The position numbers and the translations under genes are program-made. Positions 10,796 to 20,993 of a DNA stretch of 64,000 bases are shown one piece after another (positions within the stretch are counted from its first letter, which is position 1; the number at the start of each line of letters is the position of its first letter). Origin of the DNA: Isoetes taiwanensis. Lineage: Eukaryota > Streptophyta > Lycopodiopsida > Isoetales > Isoetaceae. Location: assembly GCA_021234155.1 (NCBI GenBank), contig JAJEKV010000003.1, positions 33,651,166 to 33,715,165 of the forward strand. Direction: 5' to 3'. The notes beneath the pieces were generated by a model. It did no database searches. It saw nothing but the letters and a program-made list of their open reading frames with translations, and was not told where the DNA came from.

Positions 10796-11866
10796 TAGCA
10801 CTTTGCTCATACCTAAGGGTTATCATGTATTCAGGTTGAGGGACAAGCAGAAAGGCAGTTTGATCTTCATGAGTAACACAGTTGAAGAATGAAGAATAGA
10901 GTTTGCATTAAGTCCAAAGATTACACATGAGATGAGTTAATTATTAAGCTATATTTGTTTCAATGGTTCAATGGTTCGAGGGCATAGAATGATTCAAATG
11001 CATGTGGGATATTGATATGCAAAAACCCTGTTGACCTCGAAAACGTGAGAACGCCTGTGGGATATTTTGTTGGGCAGAAAAGAGAAAATAGCAAGATCAA
11101 GAATGCCACACCGCTTGATCATGCTTATATAACAGAGATAAGATTGAAGGAGTTGCCATGGTGTGGAGACAGTGCAATCGGCTAGTGTAATCGAGTGCTT
11201 GGGCTCTCGGGGCAAATCATAAAGCATATGAATGTGAATGCTACAGTAATATAATCATATCCATTTGAATAGTGCTGACTATCCATTTGAGCCCACTATA
11301 TATCGGGGCGCATACGAGGAGAATTATAAAGTTCTTTAAACGTTTGTGGTGTTCGTAAACACCAAATTACAATAAAAAGGGATCTAATATTAAAAAAACA
11401 TACAACAGTTTAGGACAAGTCCATGGTCTTTAGTACCTCCAACACTTTTGTGCTTTTCTCGTCATACTGATTTCGAAAATGCGCAGATCTCTGTACATAA
11501 GCAATTACGTTCACTTCTGTTATTAGCTTCTCCAAGTAAGGTACCATAGTCTTCAACAGGTAATCACCGTCATTTATGTCAGGCACGAAGGACCTTGGTG
11601 TGATGCAGGAATCGCATTATTCTTAAAATTCACGTGCACTGTAAGGATCAATCAACAAAGTTGTCCTCATGCTAAATTCGGACATTTCTCATAAACTTTT
11701 TGTGAGTTTTTGATGTAGCAAGAAGTTCCTTCTTTCATTTTCAAAGGTTGCACCATCCATTTGAAAAGAAACTTATCCACTAAAGACCGAGGCATGAAAG
11801 ACCTCGGCAAACTAATCATCGAAAGTGATTGGAAGACCATATACCAACAAAGAAAATGTTGGGTGA
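10796..11866. other. Spacer inside the 7.58 kb element
   Basis: AT-rich. Weak minus-strand coding potential continues from the neighbouring gene (phrases such as SFMPRSLVDKFLFKWMVQP near 11.75 kb in a broken frame). Nothing else recognised. Confidence 0.35.
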
Positions 11867-11867
11867 T

Positions 11868-13812
11868 CTAATTGCATGAACTTTTCGCCCCCGGCCCCGA
11901 CAAAGAATAACCTTTTTTTGATGGAAGAAGTTGGACACCTTCTACCACATCAGGTCTTGCTTTAGCCTTTTTGAAAACCTTTGTACAGAAATCCTCCGGC
12001 TCAATAACCAAAAGCTTCTTGCCAACAACACTAATAATCGCGTGCAATGACAACTATTAGAGAAAATTATATCAAGATAACCAAAGTGTAAAAGAAACAC
12101 ACTAGAATCACCTTAGTTTCTTAGTTATTGATTTGGATGGAGCTCGTTTGCTGGAGGAAACCTGCTTGGAATTATTCTTAGAAGGAGATTCTCCAACTGA
12201 TGCCAAATCAGTTTCTTCCTCTGTGATTGTCTTCTCCACAATATCAGCACGTTTGTCCAAATTGGAAACATAATCATCTACATTCTTCAACACTGCTTCA
12301 CATTCTTCATCTATTACTTGCACAACATTGTCTTCAATTCTGTTAGAAATGTCAACTATAGAGTTTGAAATATCTAAACTTGAGTCTGCATCATTCAAAT
12401 TATCAAACTAAATAAGTACTTATAGAAGAAAAATCCAAAGTAGTTACACTTCACAAGAATAACTTACTTTTCAGTCTTTTACAACTATTACTTTGTTCAG
12501 CATTGTCTCTCTTCAAGTTTGGGCTTGTGGAAGATAATAAAGTGCAATCTTCAATGGATTGTATAATTATATCAAGCTCCTCCAAGTCAGCAGGTGTGCT
12601 TAATGATGGATCTTGAGTGCATTCAATGGACTGCACTGCACTATAATTGGGAGCAGATTCCAGTGCAGATCTACATGGAAGTCCAATGGACCTGAACCAA
12701 TTATGAGGCATCTGGCTCTCACAAGAGGGACAAGTTGATCTCTTTGAGAAACATATGTGTTTAAATTGGATGATGAAAACTGTGCATGCAATGTGCAACA
12801 ATGGCTGAGACATAAAGTGGGTCATAGGTTTATGTACAGAAAGAACAACTTTGTAATTTTGCAAATGCTACGGTAGAGAATGTTAGATGTTTCAAAAATG
12901 GAAGGTTGAGTTGCAGTCCAGACATCTTATTTAGAGATGAAGCTATTTCATTCAACTTCTCCAGCCTTGGTTGGAGTCTATGTTTGTCGTCTTCTGCATG
13001 TTTAAAAATAAAAAAAAAATGATGAAGCAGAAAGAATAATTATTGAGCACTATGTAATTGCAAAGGTCATTAGCAATTACCCCTTTGTGAATTTCCTCCA
13101 TACTCTTGTATCTTTGTTGTCGCCTCAAAAGTTCCTTTTCCTTGGAAACCAAGAGCATTTGACATGGGAATGTAATGACACTAGAGTGCTCACACCGGCC
13201 TTCTTTGCTTCAATTTGTTGTTTTGCAAAGATCCGCCTCGTGAATCGCACTTCTTCTACAACTTCCTTTTTCCTTTATCTCACGGGGCTGCAATTTTAAC
13301 TCTAACATTCAAGTCATCCTTACGCTTATCTAAGCCAAAGCAATCAAGGAGTTGATGATGAGAATAGTCCACTACACAACCAACAACATTTGTATGAGGA
13401 AATGAGGGCTCATACTCACCTTCTTTCTCAACCTTAGTTTGTAACACTTTTCTTCGTTTTAACCACAAATGATCGCCGGTTAATCTTTTGTCCTCTCACA
13501 TGCAAAGTGAATGCCCGTACAAAAACTTCCCAATCTCCAACACAAACATCGGTTCTTTGGTAACATCTTCGTAGATGTTCATAAACCGATCCACAAATAG
13601 TGGATTCATTCGACTAGACTTATAAATTTGCTTGGTACCCACCCGATTTTTACATGACCAAATATTTTACTTATCTCATCTTCAACCACATCCGCCTTTC
13701 TTACATCCGAAGAGGTCATGCCTCGAAGGCAACACGGATGTGTCAAACATCCTCCTTGCTTCCTCTTCGTCTATGGTCACTTTAGATTGAGTTTTCTTTG
13801 TTGCCATTCTAT
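11868..13812 (-). CDS. Unrecognised multi-exon gene inside the 7.58 kb element
   Basis: A run of minus-strand segments looks like exons of one gene. The first ATG, near 13808, starts MATKKTQSKVTIDEEEARRM. Next come MNPLFVDRFMNIYEDVTK and FVLEIGKFLYGHSLCM with a stop, LTGDHLWLKRRKVLQ, then HTNVVGCVVDYSHHQLLDCF and GLDKRKDDLNVRVKIAAP. Then VSKEKELLRRQQRYKSMEEI (13158-13080), LQPRLEKLNEIASSLNKM (about 12975), a CPSC-containing segment (12750), an acidic Ser-rich segment with DLEELDIIIQSIEDCTLL (12580), VDISNRIEDNVVQVIDEE (12398-12108) and EPEDFCTKVFKKAKARPDVV (12053-11868). Stops and frame changes occur inside some segments, so it may be a pseudogene. The order helps little with function: a conserved globular domain, a coiled stretch, then an acidic tail. 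I do not recognise the family. Confidence 0.4.
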
Positions 13813-14599
13813 CCCCCGCACCAGACTTTGAAATTATATATCATTGGAAGTTCTTCATTGTGTCCGCAAAAACTAAACCAATCCAAATCATAGCACTAAG
13901 TATCCCTGAATAGTACTAACTCTAAGAGCCTAGCAATGAACTGCTACTTTTTTCCAAATAATTACTAATTGTCATGAACACCAATTACCTTGGGCCTCTT
14001 GTCGCGCAAAATAGCAAATGCTTAGCATGTCATGCTAAATAGCAGACTAACTCTTTCTAATTTAGCATGAACTTCATCTTCTTAGCAACCGCGCTAATAA
14101 CAATTTGAGCACCGCAAGTGTAGCACAAAATTTGCGTTCTTAATGTAACCTGCTACTTAGCAAATGTTGCCTGCAAACATAGCATGAAATCACTAAGTAA
14201 CTCGGGTACACAACACATACTAACTAGCAAGTACTGCATGCGAAACATAGTACCAATATAACCTGTTAGCATAATTTGCTAATTGATTGTCTGCAAACAT
14301 AGTACCAAATGCTAAACTCATTAGCATCAACTTACTGAACTTGCACGACCAAATATTACTAAGCTGTACTTTCCGCTGATACCAAGCCCAAAAAATTCTC
14401 CAACCTAGAATGCAATCCTCCACACCTACTACATTAACCTTTGTCTTCAATATAGAAGCATGAAATATGATAGAATGAAACCATTTCCACATTATTTACC
14501 ATTCCCAAAGATTTGTCAACAAAGATTAGATGCTTACCACTAAAACAACTTTTCTTGAGTCTGGGAAATTGTTCAGATGAGCAATTTGATCCGAGCTCT

Positions 14600-14872
14600 T
14601 TACAAAGCAGGGTAATGGGATCTCGATTGTCTGGCAATCGATTGTTTAGAATGGTACAAATAACCGAATTTGATAATTACTGCTGTGGAAGCAGCACAGG
14701 CACAACAATTTACTCTGGCCAGTTAACCAAGCAGGGAAATGGGATCTCGATTGGGGATCTTGTTGAATCTAATGACTGGCAATTGTTTAGAATGGTACAA
14801 ATAACGGATTTCGATAATTACTGCTGTAGGAGCAGTACAGTCACAGCAATTTGATCCGGCCAGTTAACCAAG
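14600..14872 (+). repeat. Subterminal tandem duplication near the right end of the 7.58 kb element
   Basis: A unit of about 125-140 bases beginning CAGGGTAATGGGATCTCGAT and ending GGCCAGTTAACCAAGCA occurs twice, about 14607-14731 and 14732-14872, with a third partial start after that. It includes AGAATGGTACAAATAAC and GATAATTACTGCTGT in both copies. Subterminal repeats are common transposase-binding sites in plant DNA transposons; that role here is inference. Confidence 0.75.
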
Positions 14873-15023
14873 CAATGTACGGGGATCTCAATGGGGAGCA
14901 GCTATGTTTCTGAATCCGATCCAAGAAACTCCAAGAAAGTAGGAAAGGGGGAAAGGTTCGACGGTTTAGGATCCCATGGGCGGGATTTAGTGCTAAAATA
15001 AAATTTAAAAATTCAGTTAAACC

Positions 15024-15092
15024 CCCTTAATTAGCGCTATTATTTAGGGCTAAAAATGGCGTCATTTATGCCACCCATAGCGTGCGAGGACC
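15024..15092 (-). repeat. Right terminal inverted repeat of the 7.58 kb element
   Basis: Read on the minus strand it begins GGTCCTCGCACG, identical for 12 bases to the left end, then diverges gradually. The TAGCGCTA core at about 15037-15044 is shared. Confidence 0.6.
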
Positions 15093-15098
15093 CTCGAG
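15093..15098. repeat. Target-site duplication CTCGAG, right copy
   Basis: Hexamer identical to 7506-7511, directly outside the right terminal inverted repeat. Confidence 0.6.
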
Positions 15099-15860
15099 CT
15101 GTCCTTACCAGGTGCATGAAACCCGCTGGTAAGTCCTTGTTCTTCTTCTTGCTCTGAAAGAAGAAACGTTACTGCAACGACACACAACAAAGAAGCTAGA
15201 CGAGAATAAGGAGGCGACGTACCCAGCCCTCAAAATTTGGAGCGTATTGGATAATAAGATCGTCTGAAGTAGCAACAGGATAAAGTTCTTTACATATGTC
15301 GCAATTGTCCACGTTCAATTGCTCCATCAAACATGTCTGATATGTTATGACATTTTTTTTGGCCGAAAGACAATCAAGACAACAATGCATGTACCATAAA
15401 CTTCCTGACAAAACAAAGAACAAAAAAGGGAACTAGTATTGTATTCCATAAGACACAATCACTACGCATGGGCAACTGAAGTGTATTCCGGAATACACTC
15501 CTACCAACCGTTAAAGCAAAAGCGTATTCCGAAATACACTTTTGCATCTCGACTTGAGTATTTTCTATCCGGAACATTATGATAAAAACAAAATGAATTA
15601 TAAATGTCAACTTACTTGTGCAGCTCCTTGGACATTTCTTCCAGTGTAAAGACTTTATCCACAACTTTTTGGAGGAGCCTTTCCAGCAACTCCACGTCTG
15701 TGAAGCCCTCCACACGGTAATGATCATCTCTTTTTTAGGGGCATCGGAGCCCTTCTTTTTGTCTGAGACCTTTCCGTTGCTCTTCAACTCTCCCTGCTCA
15801 AACATATTAAAAATTTCGTTTTGGAGTTCCCAAATCTGCACTAAAAAATGGTAGGCAATT
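15099..15860 (-). pseudogene. 5' exons of the gene split by the 7.58 kb element
   Basis: Three minus-strand exons are supported. One, about 15833-15614, reads IWELQNEIFNMFEQGELKSN and, in a shifted frame, VEGFTDVELLERLLQKVVDK and FTLEEMSKELHK. The next, about 15334-15223, reads LMEQLNVDNCDICKELYPVA and IIQYAPNFEGW and stops at a GTACGT donor. The last starts at 15153 after a TTTCAG acceptor, reads SKKKNKDLPAGFMHLVRTA and then hits the insertion at CTCGAG. Phase across FEGW and SKKK is zero. The continuation is at 7505-7171. The product is unknown; the downstream half has the DLPYGF motif. The coiled region and CDIC suggest a soluble protein. One frame change in the first exon means the gene was probably already decayed or is mis-spliced here. 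Confidence 0.5.
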
Positions 15861-15985
15861 AGTGTGGACAAGGGCAATTAGACAAGAAAACTTATTCTGG
15901 AATATAAGAAAAATATAAAATACCCCTGAGTTTCATTTGGGCTTAGGCCCTTTGCTCTATGCCATCCCATGGCCCAGTGGGGTCT

Positions 15986-16413
15986 TCGTGGTCAAATCAG
16001 GCTAAATCTCGATGGATTCTTGAAGGCACATGCGAAAACAATAGGTAATGCTCATATTGCCTGGATTCCTTCAAGAAATTAGAACCAAACACACTTTCCG
16101 ACCCAACCAAGCATGCTTTCAAACAAAGCACTTTGAAGATGGATTTGAAGAAATCATACATACAAACAAATACCTTGAAGAGTTGATATCCGGTCTTGGA
16201 TTTTCTCCCAGCTCTAACATAAGCTGTGACAAAACCCTTTGATTGCTTAGATCTTTCTTGTGAAGAGTAAAATAAGCCCATGTTGCGAATGTTCTCTACT
16301 GCAACAGGAGTCGCTATGCCATAGAACCAATAGCCCATGCCAAGATTGACGCAGACATCAACATATTCATTGGAGCAATAATAAAAGATATCACATAGTG
16401 GTTTGAAAGGCAC
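15986..16413 (-). CDS. Candidate exon of unknown gene
   Basis: The minus strand is open through LGMGYWFYGIATPVAVENIR, GLFYSSQERSKQSKGFVTAY and VRAGRKSKTGYQLFK, followed by a GTATTTG donor-like site near 16172. It lies upstream of, and on the same strand as, the split gene and might be one of its 5' exons. Family not recognised. Confidence 0.3.
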
Positions 16414-16570
16414 AACAAATCAGTTATGAGACTGCAATGATCGAATGGAAGAACAATCAACTGCTCACAAGGCAGACTGCAAGAAGCAACATGAAATAAA
16501 ATCACACATATGTTGCAAGTGAGAAATTAGAACCAAACGCGTATTCAGACCCAGCCAAACATGCTTCTTG
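16075..16570 (+). repeat. Pair of 50-bp direct repeats
   Basis: GAAATTAGAACCAAAC followed by a shared ..GACCCARCCAARCATGCTT block occurs at about 16075-16124 and 16521-16570, 446 bases apart. It could mark a small solo repeat or a duplication; no coding role. Confidence 0.6.
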
Positions 16571-16788
16571 CCACAAGGAAACCCCTCTGAATATATCTTC
16601 CTAAATGCCACTGGAATGTGTGCAAATTGTGTGTGGCATCATTCTGGACCAAAACTGAAAGGAAAATCCAAGAACCTAAAATCATATGTAGGAAAAAATG
16701 TTTACGATTTTTGGAAAATCTGGAAAATTTTTCGGTGGCCAGAAACCTTAAAATCTTAAGAAATTGAATCAAGAAAATTTTACCCATT

Positions 16789-16922
16789 GCAGTGGTGGTC
16801 TAGCACTAAGGCTTGTGTTGGGATGATCCTCACCAGGGTTCAAAACCCACTGGCTACCATTAGGTGGCAAAGGTGAACGAGTGCAAGTCCCACCAACCAT
16901 GCCTTAAAAAAAAAAAAAAAAA
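16789..16922 (+). mobile_element. tRNA-derived SINE with A box, B box and poly(A)
   Basis: A compact unit starts near GCAGTGGTGGTCTAGCACTA. The A-box-like TAGCACTAAGG lies at 16801-16811 and the B-box GGTTCAAAACC at 16837-16847, 25 bases apart, the spacing of a pol III internal promoter. A short tRNA-unrelated body follows and the unit ends in an A17 run at 16906-16922. This is the architecture of plant tRNA-type SINEs. It cannot be a working tRNA because there is no acceptor stem or CCA-side pairing. I could not find a convincing target duplication, so the exact 5' end is uncertain. Confidence 0.65.
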
Positions 16923-16999
16923 CAGAAAAAAGAAGGGTCCACTAAATTAGAAAATCCCAAATTAACAAGATTGATTTGACATTATTTTAAGATTGATTT

Positions 17000-17134
17000 G
17001 ACATTATTTTAGGAATAAATTGGCTTCAAGCAGTATGATCCTGTGACATTATTTTAGGAATAAATTGGCTTCAAGCATTATGATCCTGTGACATTATTTT
17101 AGGAATAAATTGGCTTCAAGCAGTATGATCCTGG
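17000..17134 (+). repeat. 45-bp tandem repeat, three copies
   Basis: GACATTATTTTAGGAATAAA followed by TTGGCTTCAAGCAGTATGAT and CCTGT, starting at 17000, 17045 and 17090. Copies are almost identical. Confidence 0.9.
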
Positions 17135-17164
17135 GAATGATCTGAAATATAAAGGAAAAGAATT

Positions 17165-17660
17165 CCATTGAGCTCGAGCTCGAATTCTAAGAATCTTTTT
17201 GGAATCTTAGAAAATCTCAAGAAAATATTTGAGAATCTAGGAAAATCTATGGGAATTCCTCAGGATCCTCGAGAATCTAGGGGAATCTAATGGAAATTCA
17301 TAAAATCCTTGAGAAATGAAATCTTGGAGAATCTGAACAAATCTTCATAAAATCCTTGAGAAATAAAATCTTGGATAATCTGAACAAATCTGAACAATCT
17401 AAGGGAATCTGCATAGAATTTAAGGGAATCTAGAGGAATCTTGAGATAATTTTTGGGAATCTTGGGGAATCTCGAGAATGTTAAGGAATCTATGGGAATC
17501 TTCATAAGATCCTTGAGAATCTAGAGGAATCTTCATGAAAACTTAGAGAATCTAGATGAATCTTGGTAAAAGCTAAAATCTACATAGAATGTTGGAGAAT
17601 CAAGGGAATCTTAGGATAGTCTTTGGAGATTTAGGGGAAATCTTTGTAGAATTTTATGAA
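17165..17660 (+). repeat. Degenerate GAATCT-rich satellite-like array
   Basis: Short units such as GGGAATCTAGAGGAATCTT and CTTGAGAATCTAG recur about every 12-30 bases for half a kilobase. They lie immediately upstream of the gypsy remnant. Confidence 0.7.
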
Positions 17661-19150
17661 TCTTGGGGAATTTAACAACATTCTAGATCGACTTGTGGGA
17701 GTTCGATCATTCTCAAAGATTGATTTGAGGAGTGGTTACCACCAAGTTAGTATCCATTCAAGGGATGAGTTCAATACGGCTACTCAAGTGAAAAATTGCA
17801 ATAAAAAAAGTCCTATTTATCACTTGTATTTTACGAGTATTCAAGATATGGATGTCGTGAAAAAAAATAATGATGATGACCTTGACCTTACAAATCTTTT
17901 AAGTTAATACAAAGATGTTTTCTAATGATCTTCCAGGGGGTAGACCATCTCATGAAGTTGATCATTCAATAGACTTACGGTCGGATACTAGACCTAATGG
18001 AAAGGTCACCTTATCTATTAAGTCCTATAGGGCAAGAGAAAGTTAAAAGACAAGTAAAAGAATTACTTAATAACATTGGGTTCATACAACTCAGTAAGTC
18101 ACCATTTGGAGCATTGGTTCTTCTAGAAAAAAAAAAGACAAGCCCATGCATATGTGCATCGACAATTGTGCACTAAATATTGCAACAATCAAAGATTGTT
18201 TCCCTGTGCCAAGGATGGATGACATTCTAGATTAACTTATGGGAGCTCGATGGTTCTTAAAGATTGATTTGAGGAGTGGTTACCGCCAAGTTAGTATCTG
18301 TCCAGGGGACGAGTTCAAAGCGGCATTTAGAAGTTACTAGTTCTTGGAATGCCTTTTGACCTAACTAATGCACCGACAATATTTGTGCATTAGGGGCAAT
18401 TCTCATGCCGCAAAGCCATGTGGTAGCTTATGAAAGTCGTAAAATGAATTCTATTGAAAAGAAGTGTGCTACCTATGAGCAAGAATTACTTGAAGAAGTA
18501 TGCTACCTATGAGCAAGAATTACTTGCTATAGTGCATGCATTAAGAACTTGGGGTCATTATGTTAGAGGCGGAATACCCTTTGTGATTTATGTGGACCAG
18601 AAGACTCTCAAGTTCCTCCAAAGTCAGGCAGAAATTAGCCCATGTCAAGCAAGATGGTTAGTTTTTCTACATGAATTCCACTTTAAGATTAAGTATATTC
18701 CAGGTAAAAATAATTAAGTACAGATGGTTTATCTCGGATTAAGTATACTAATGCAAATGGCTATATTGGAGAACTCGTGGTTAGAATCATACGAGGTCAA
18801 CAAATAAGTACCATCCAGCCGAAGGGTGGAAGTCCTTTGGATTGAGCAAGATGGATTGTGGTTCTACAAGAATTGTAAATATGCGCCTATGGTGGGAAGG
18901 TGGGAAGTCTAAGAAAGGAGACTCTTCTTGAATACCATAACATGTCACAAACAGGATATGGTGATGTGTGGAAGACTTATAAGTTGATCAAATGGCAAAA
19001 TGTTTGCCTAGGACTTTGAGAAGATGTTAAAAGCATGTATAAGATTGCTTAGTGTGTCAAGCAATTAAGTCGCATTTAATTAAAATGGGTCAGATCTTGA
19101 TGTTTGGGCCTCATGCAGGAAAATGGAACTCATACAAAAAACAAAGTTTT
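17660..19150 (+). pseudogene. Mosaic Ty3/gypsy pol remnant
   Basis: Reverse-transcriptase motif FSKIDLRSGYHQVSI occurs at about 17707-17760. A second, diverged copy of the same stretch (LKIDLRSGYRQVSI in frame terms) lies at about 18257-18305, so the palm segment is present twice, 550 bases apart. A RNase H-like segment follows at 18505-18717: YATYEQELLAIVHALRTW, then WGHYVRGGIPFVIYVDQKTL and LHEFHFKIKYIPGKN. Integrase-zinc-finger-like remains (YHNMSQ-like) follow near 18.93 kb. Stops and frameshifts are many. No LTRs, primer site or gag found. The duplication suggests recombination or two nested insertions. Confidence 0.75.
18461..18526 (+). repeat. 34-bp tandem duplication in the RNase H region
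   Basis: TGCTACCTATGAGCAAGAAT is repeated with a 34-base period (18467 and 18501). Because 34 is not a multiple of three, the duplication shifts the frame. Confidence 0.85.
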
Positions 19151-19399
19151 ACAATGAATGATTGATAGAAATACACATCATAGAACAAGAACTGGCTCAT
19201 TTGTTTTTCTCATAAAATTTGCAAACCACCAGTTGAGAAAGTTCTCAGGAATTTCAAGCACAATACACAAATAATATTATCTACCGTCATACAATGCTAT
19301 AGCATGGAGGTTGCTCATGGTTTTATCTGTTTCCCTCTTGGGGATCTTGTGGATCTTGTCCTTTGAAATGTGACAAGTAGGATATAACCATACCACACA

Positions 19400-20993
19400 C
19401 TCCACAATCCTCTCCTTTGAGGATCAATAGGATTTGCCTCCACTTCTTCTCCTAGTAGTCGCAGTACTGCTCCTTCAAATTGCCCCTCTTATGCCTTCTA
19501 ACAGGCTCCCAATATTGAACCTAGAATCCAGGATGCAACTCCTCCCCATCAGACATGGCGGTGGTAATGTCGGAAAGAGCCATCCCTAAGCATGTTAGAC
19601 AATCCTTATCGTAAGGTAACTAGAATAAAGTATCCTTCCTTGATGTCCTCGAAAGAATCTCACTCAGAAAGGTCAAACCACTTTGGCTTTGAGGTCTTGC
19701 TTCCCACAAACCACTTGGAGCCATTGTCGGAACCCAATGTGCTTGATCTATGAGAACCTTCCCACCTAGTCTTCGATAAGAAACCATCTCTCAACTCCCC
19801 CCATATAGTTGTTCTATTTTTAAGCATGTCACAACTTTCCCCAAGTAATTGATTAAGGAGCCCATGTGATTTTTCTTGAGTGGTGAGATTCGCTTTCCCT
19901 TTTGAACATCCTCGTGGTGTGTTTTGTAGTCCTGGATGCCCTTCACTAATTGGCTAGAGTCTTTAACGATCTTGAAAGGAGGAAGTGGGTTTGGCTCACC
20001 CGTAGGAAGAAAAACTTCACTCTTAGGCCCCCTTTGCTACATTTTGATTTCTTGCACAGGCATCCACAACTTATCGTCTGGTTTGCACTTATATTGCATG
20101 ATTGGTATTCCATCCTTCACCCAAAACTTAAACTGGAATGGCTTTGCGTGGCCTATCAATTGATCCTTACCATCCAATATGTATCCCTTGACAATGATTT
20201 TCAATCTGCAGCTTCATCGACCAAGAAGGCCATTGGGTTAGGGTCAATGCGGCTCTCAAACACATCCATTAGTTCAAGGAGACTTGTCATGTTCTCTCTC
20301 TTGAGCTTGATAGAATAGAATAGAATAGAATAGAATAGAATATGATTTTATCTTCGGCCTATTGAGCTTGATAGAGAGGGTTTTCTTAGTAGCAATAAGG
20401 ATGGATCGCATGCGATTATATACATAATCATCATGCGGTGAGGTGTATACCCAAGTCCCGTATCCATCATGATCCCAACAAGCCTCGAGAGGCCGTGCTC
20501 ATTAGCTCATGCAACAATCTTGGAATGTGTGTATATCCAACCATCATGAACCCCACCTTCACAATCTTGAATACGCCTACTGCTATCAAGAATGACATTG
20601 CCCCAAACATCCATCTATTCTTGTTCTCTTTCCAACAGTTATCCAGCTGAACACATAGCTCTTCTAGCAGTTGTTTTTCATGTATGGGGAACTCATCCCA
20701 AGTCCTTCTTGTTTCTTTTGGCACTTTGGATGTGATCTCCTTTATCTGTCTTTGGTAAGTAAAAGTGGTTGATCATCCATCAAAGCATCAAAAATGGGGG
20801 CTGAGGGAGAATACCTTCTCCCTTTTATATATCCTCTCTTTAGTGTTCTCAAGCACTTAAAAATGGAACTCACATGGAAATTTGGATCATCCCTCCAAAG
20901 ATCAAGCACAAATTGCCCATAGGTGCCAGTGCCATGTCCATGTGTTAAGACACCCACCAAGCTTATTTCATCTGAAAAGCATTTTAACAACAC
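19400..20993 (-). CDS. Weak, unrecognised minus-strand coding remnants
   Basis: Minus-strand open stretches read FSDEISLVGVLTHGHGTGTY and RDDPNFHVSSIFKCLRTL and PSAPIFDALMDDQPLLLT (20993-20742), then RRTWDEFPIHEKQLLEELCV and WKENKNRWMFGAMSFLIAVG (20724-20560). Further on come LRDGFLSKTRWEGSHRSS-like and QYWEPVRRHKRGNLKEQY-like phrases near 19.75 and 19.49 kb. Composition looks protein-derived and all lies on one strand, but frames are broken and no family comes to mind. Possibly an old transposon or a decayed host gene. Confidence 0.3.
20309..20341 (+). repeat. TAGAA microsatellite
   Basis: About six TAGAA units. A similar short array is at 53607-53631. Confidence 0.9.

Larger units (their letters stand above)
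7512..15092. mobile_element. 7.58 kb TIR element, class II-like, superfamily not assigned
   Basis: The two ends are inverted: GGTCCTCGCACG at 7512-7523 is matched by its exact complement at 15081-15092. Weaker inverted similarity continues for about 65-70 bases to a shared TAGCGCTA core (around 7565 and 15040). CTCGAG flanks both ends. The element splits an exon of a minus-strand gene, and removing it with one hexamer leaves that exon in frame. Contents in order: a GGAA microsatellite, a GC-rich LINE remnant (minus), a broken basic-protein gene (plus), a GGCACAAGGC array, an unrecognised multi-exon gene (minus) and subterminal repeats. I see no complete DDE/D transposase. The 6-bp duplication and GG start do not let me name a superfamily. 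Internal gene frameshifts suggest it is non-autonomous now. Confidence 0.65.

Noticed and set aside
12600-12864. A RING finger in the unknown minus-strand gene (CMHSFHH.. and STCPSC)
   Set aside because: The first Cys pair is absent and the two halves are in different frames, so the pattern is too weak to call.
16789-16922. A tRNA gene
   Set aside because: The A and B boxes fit, but there is no cloverleaf-compatible acceptor stem and the unit ends in poly(A). SINE is the better reading.
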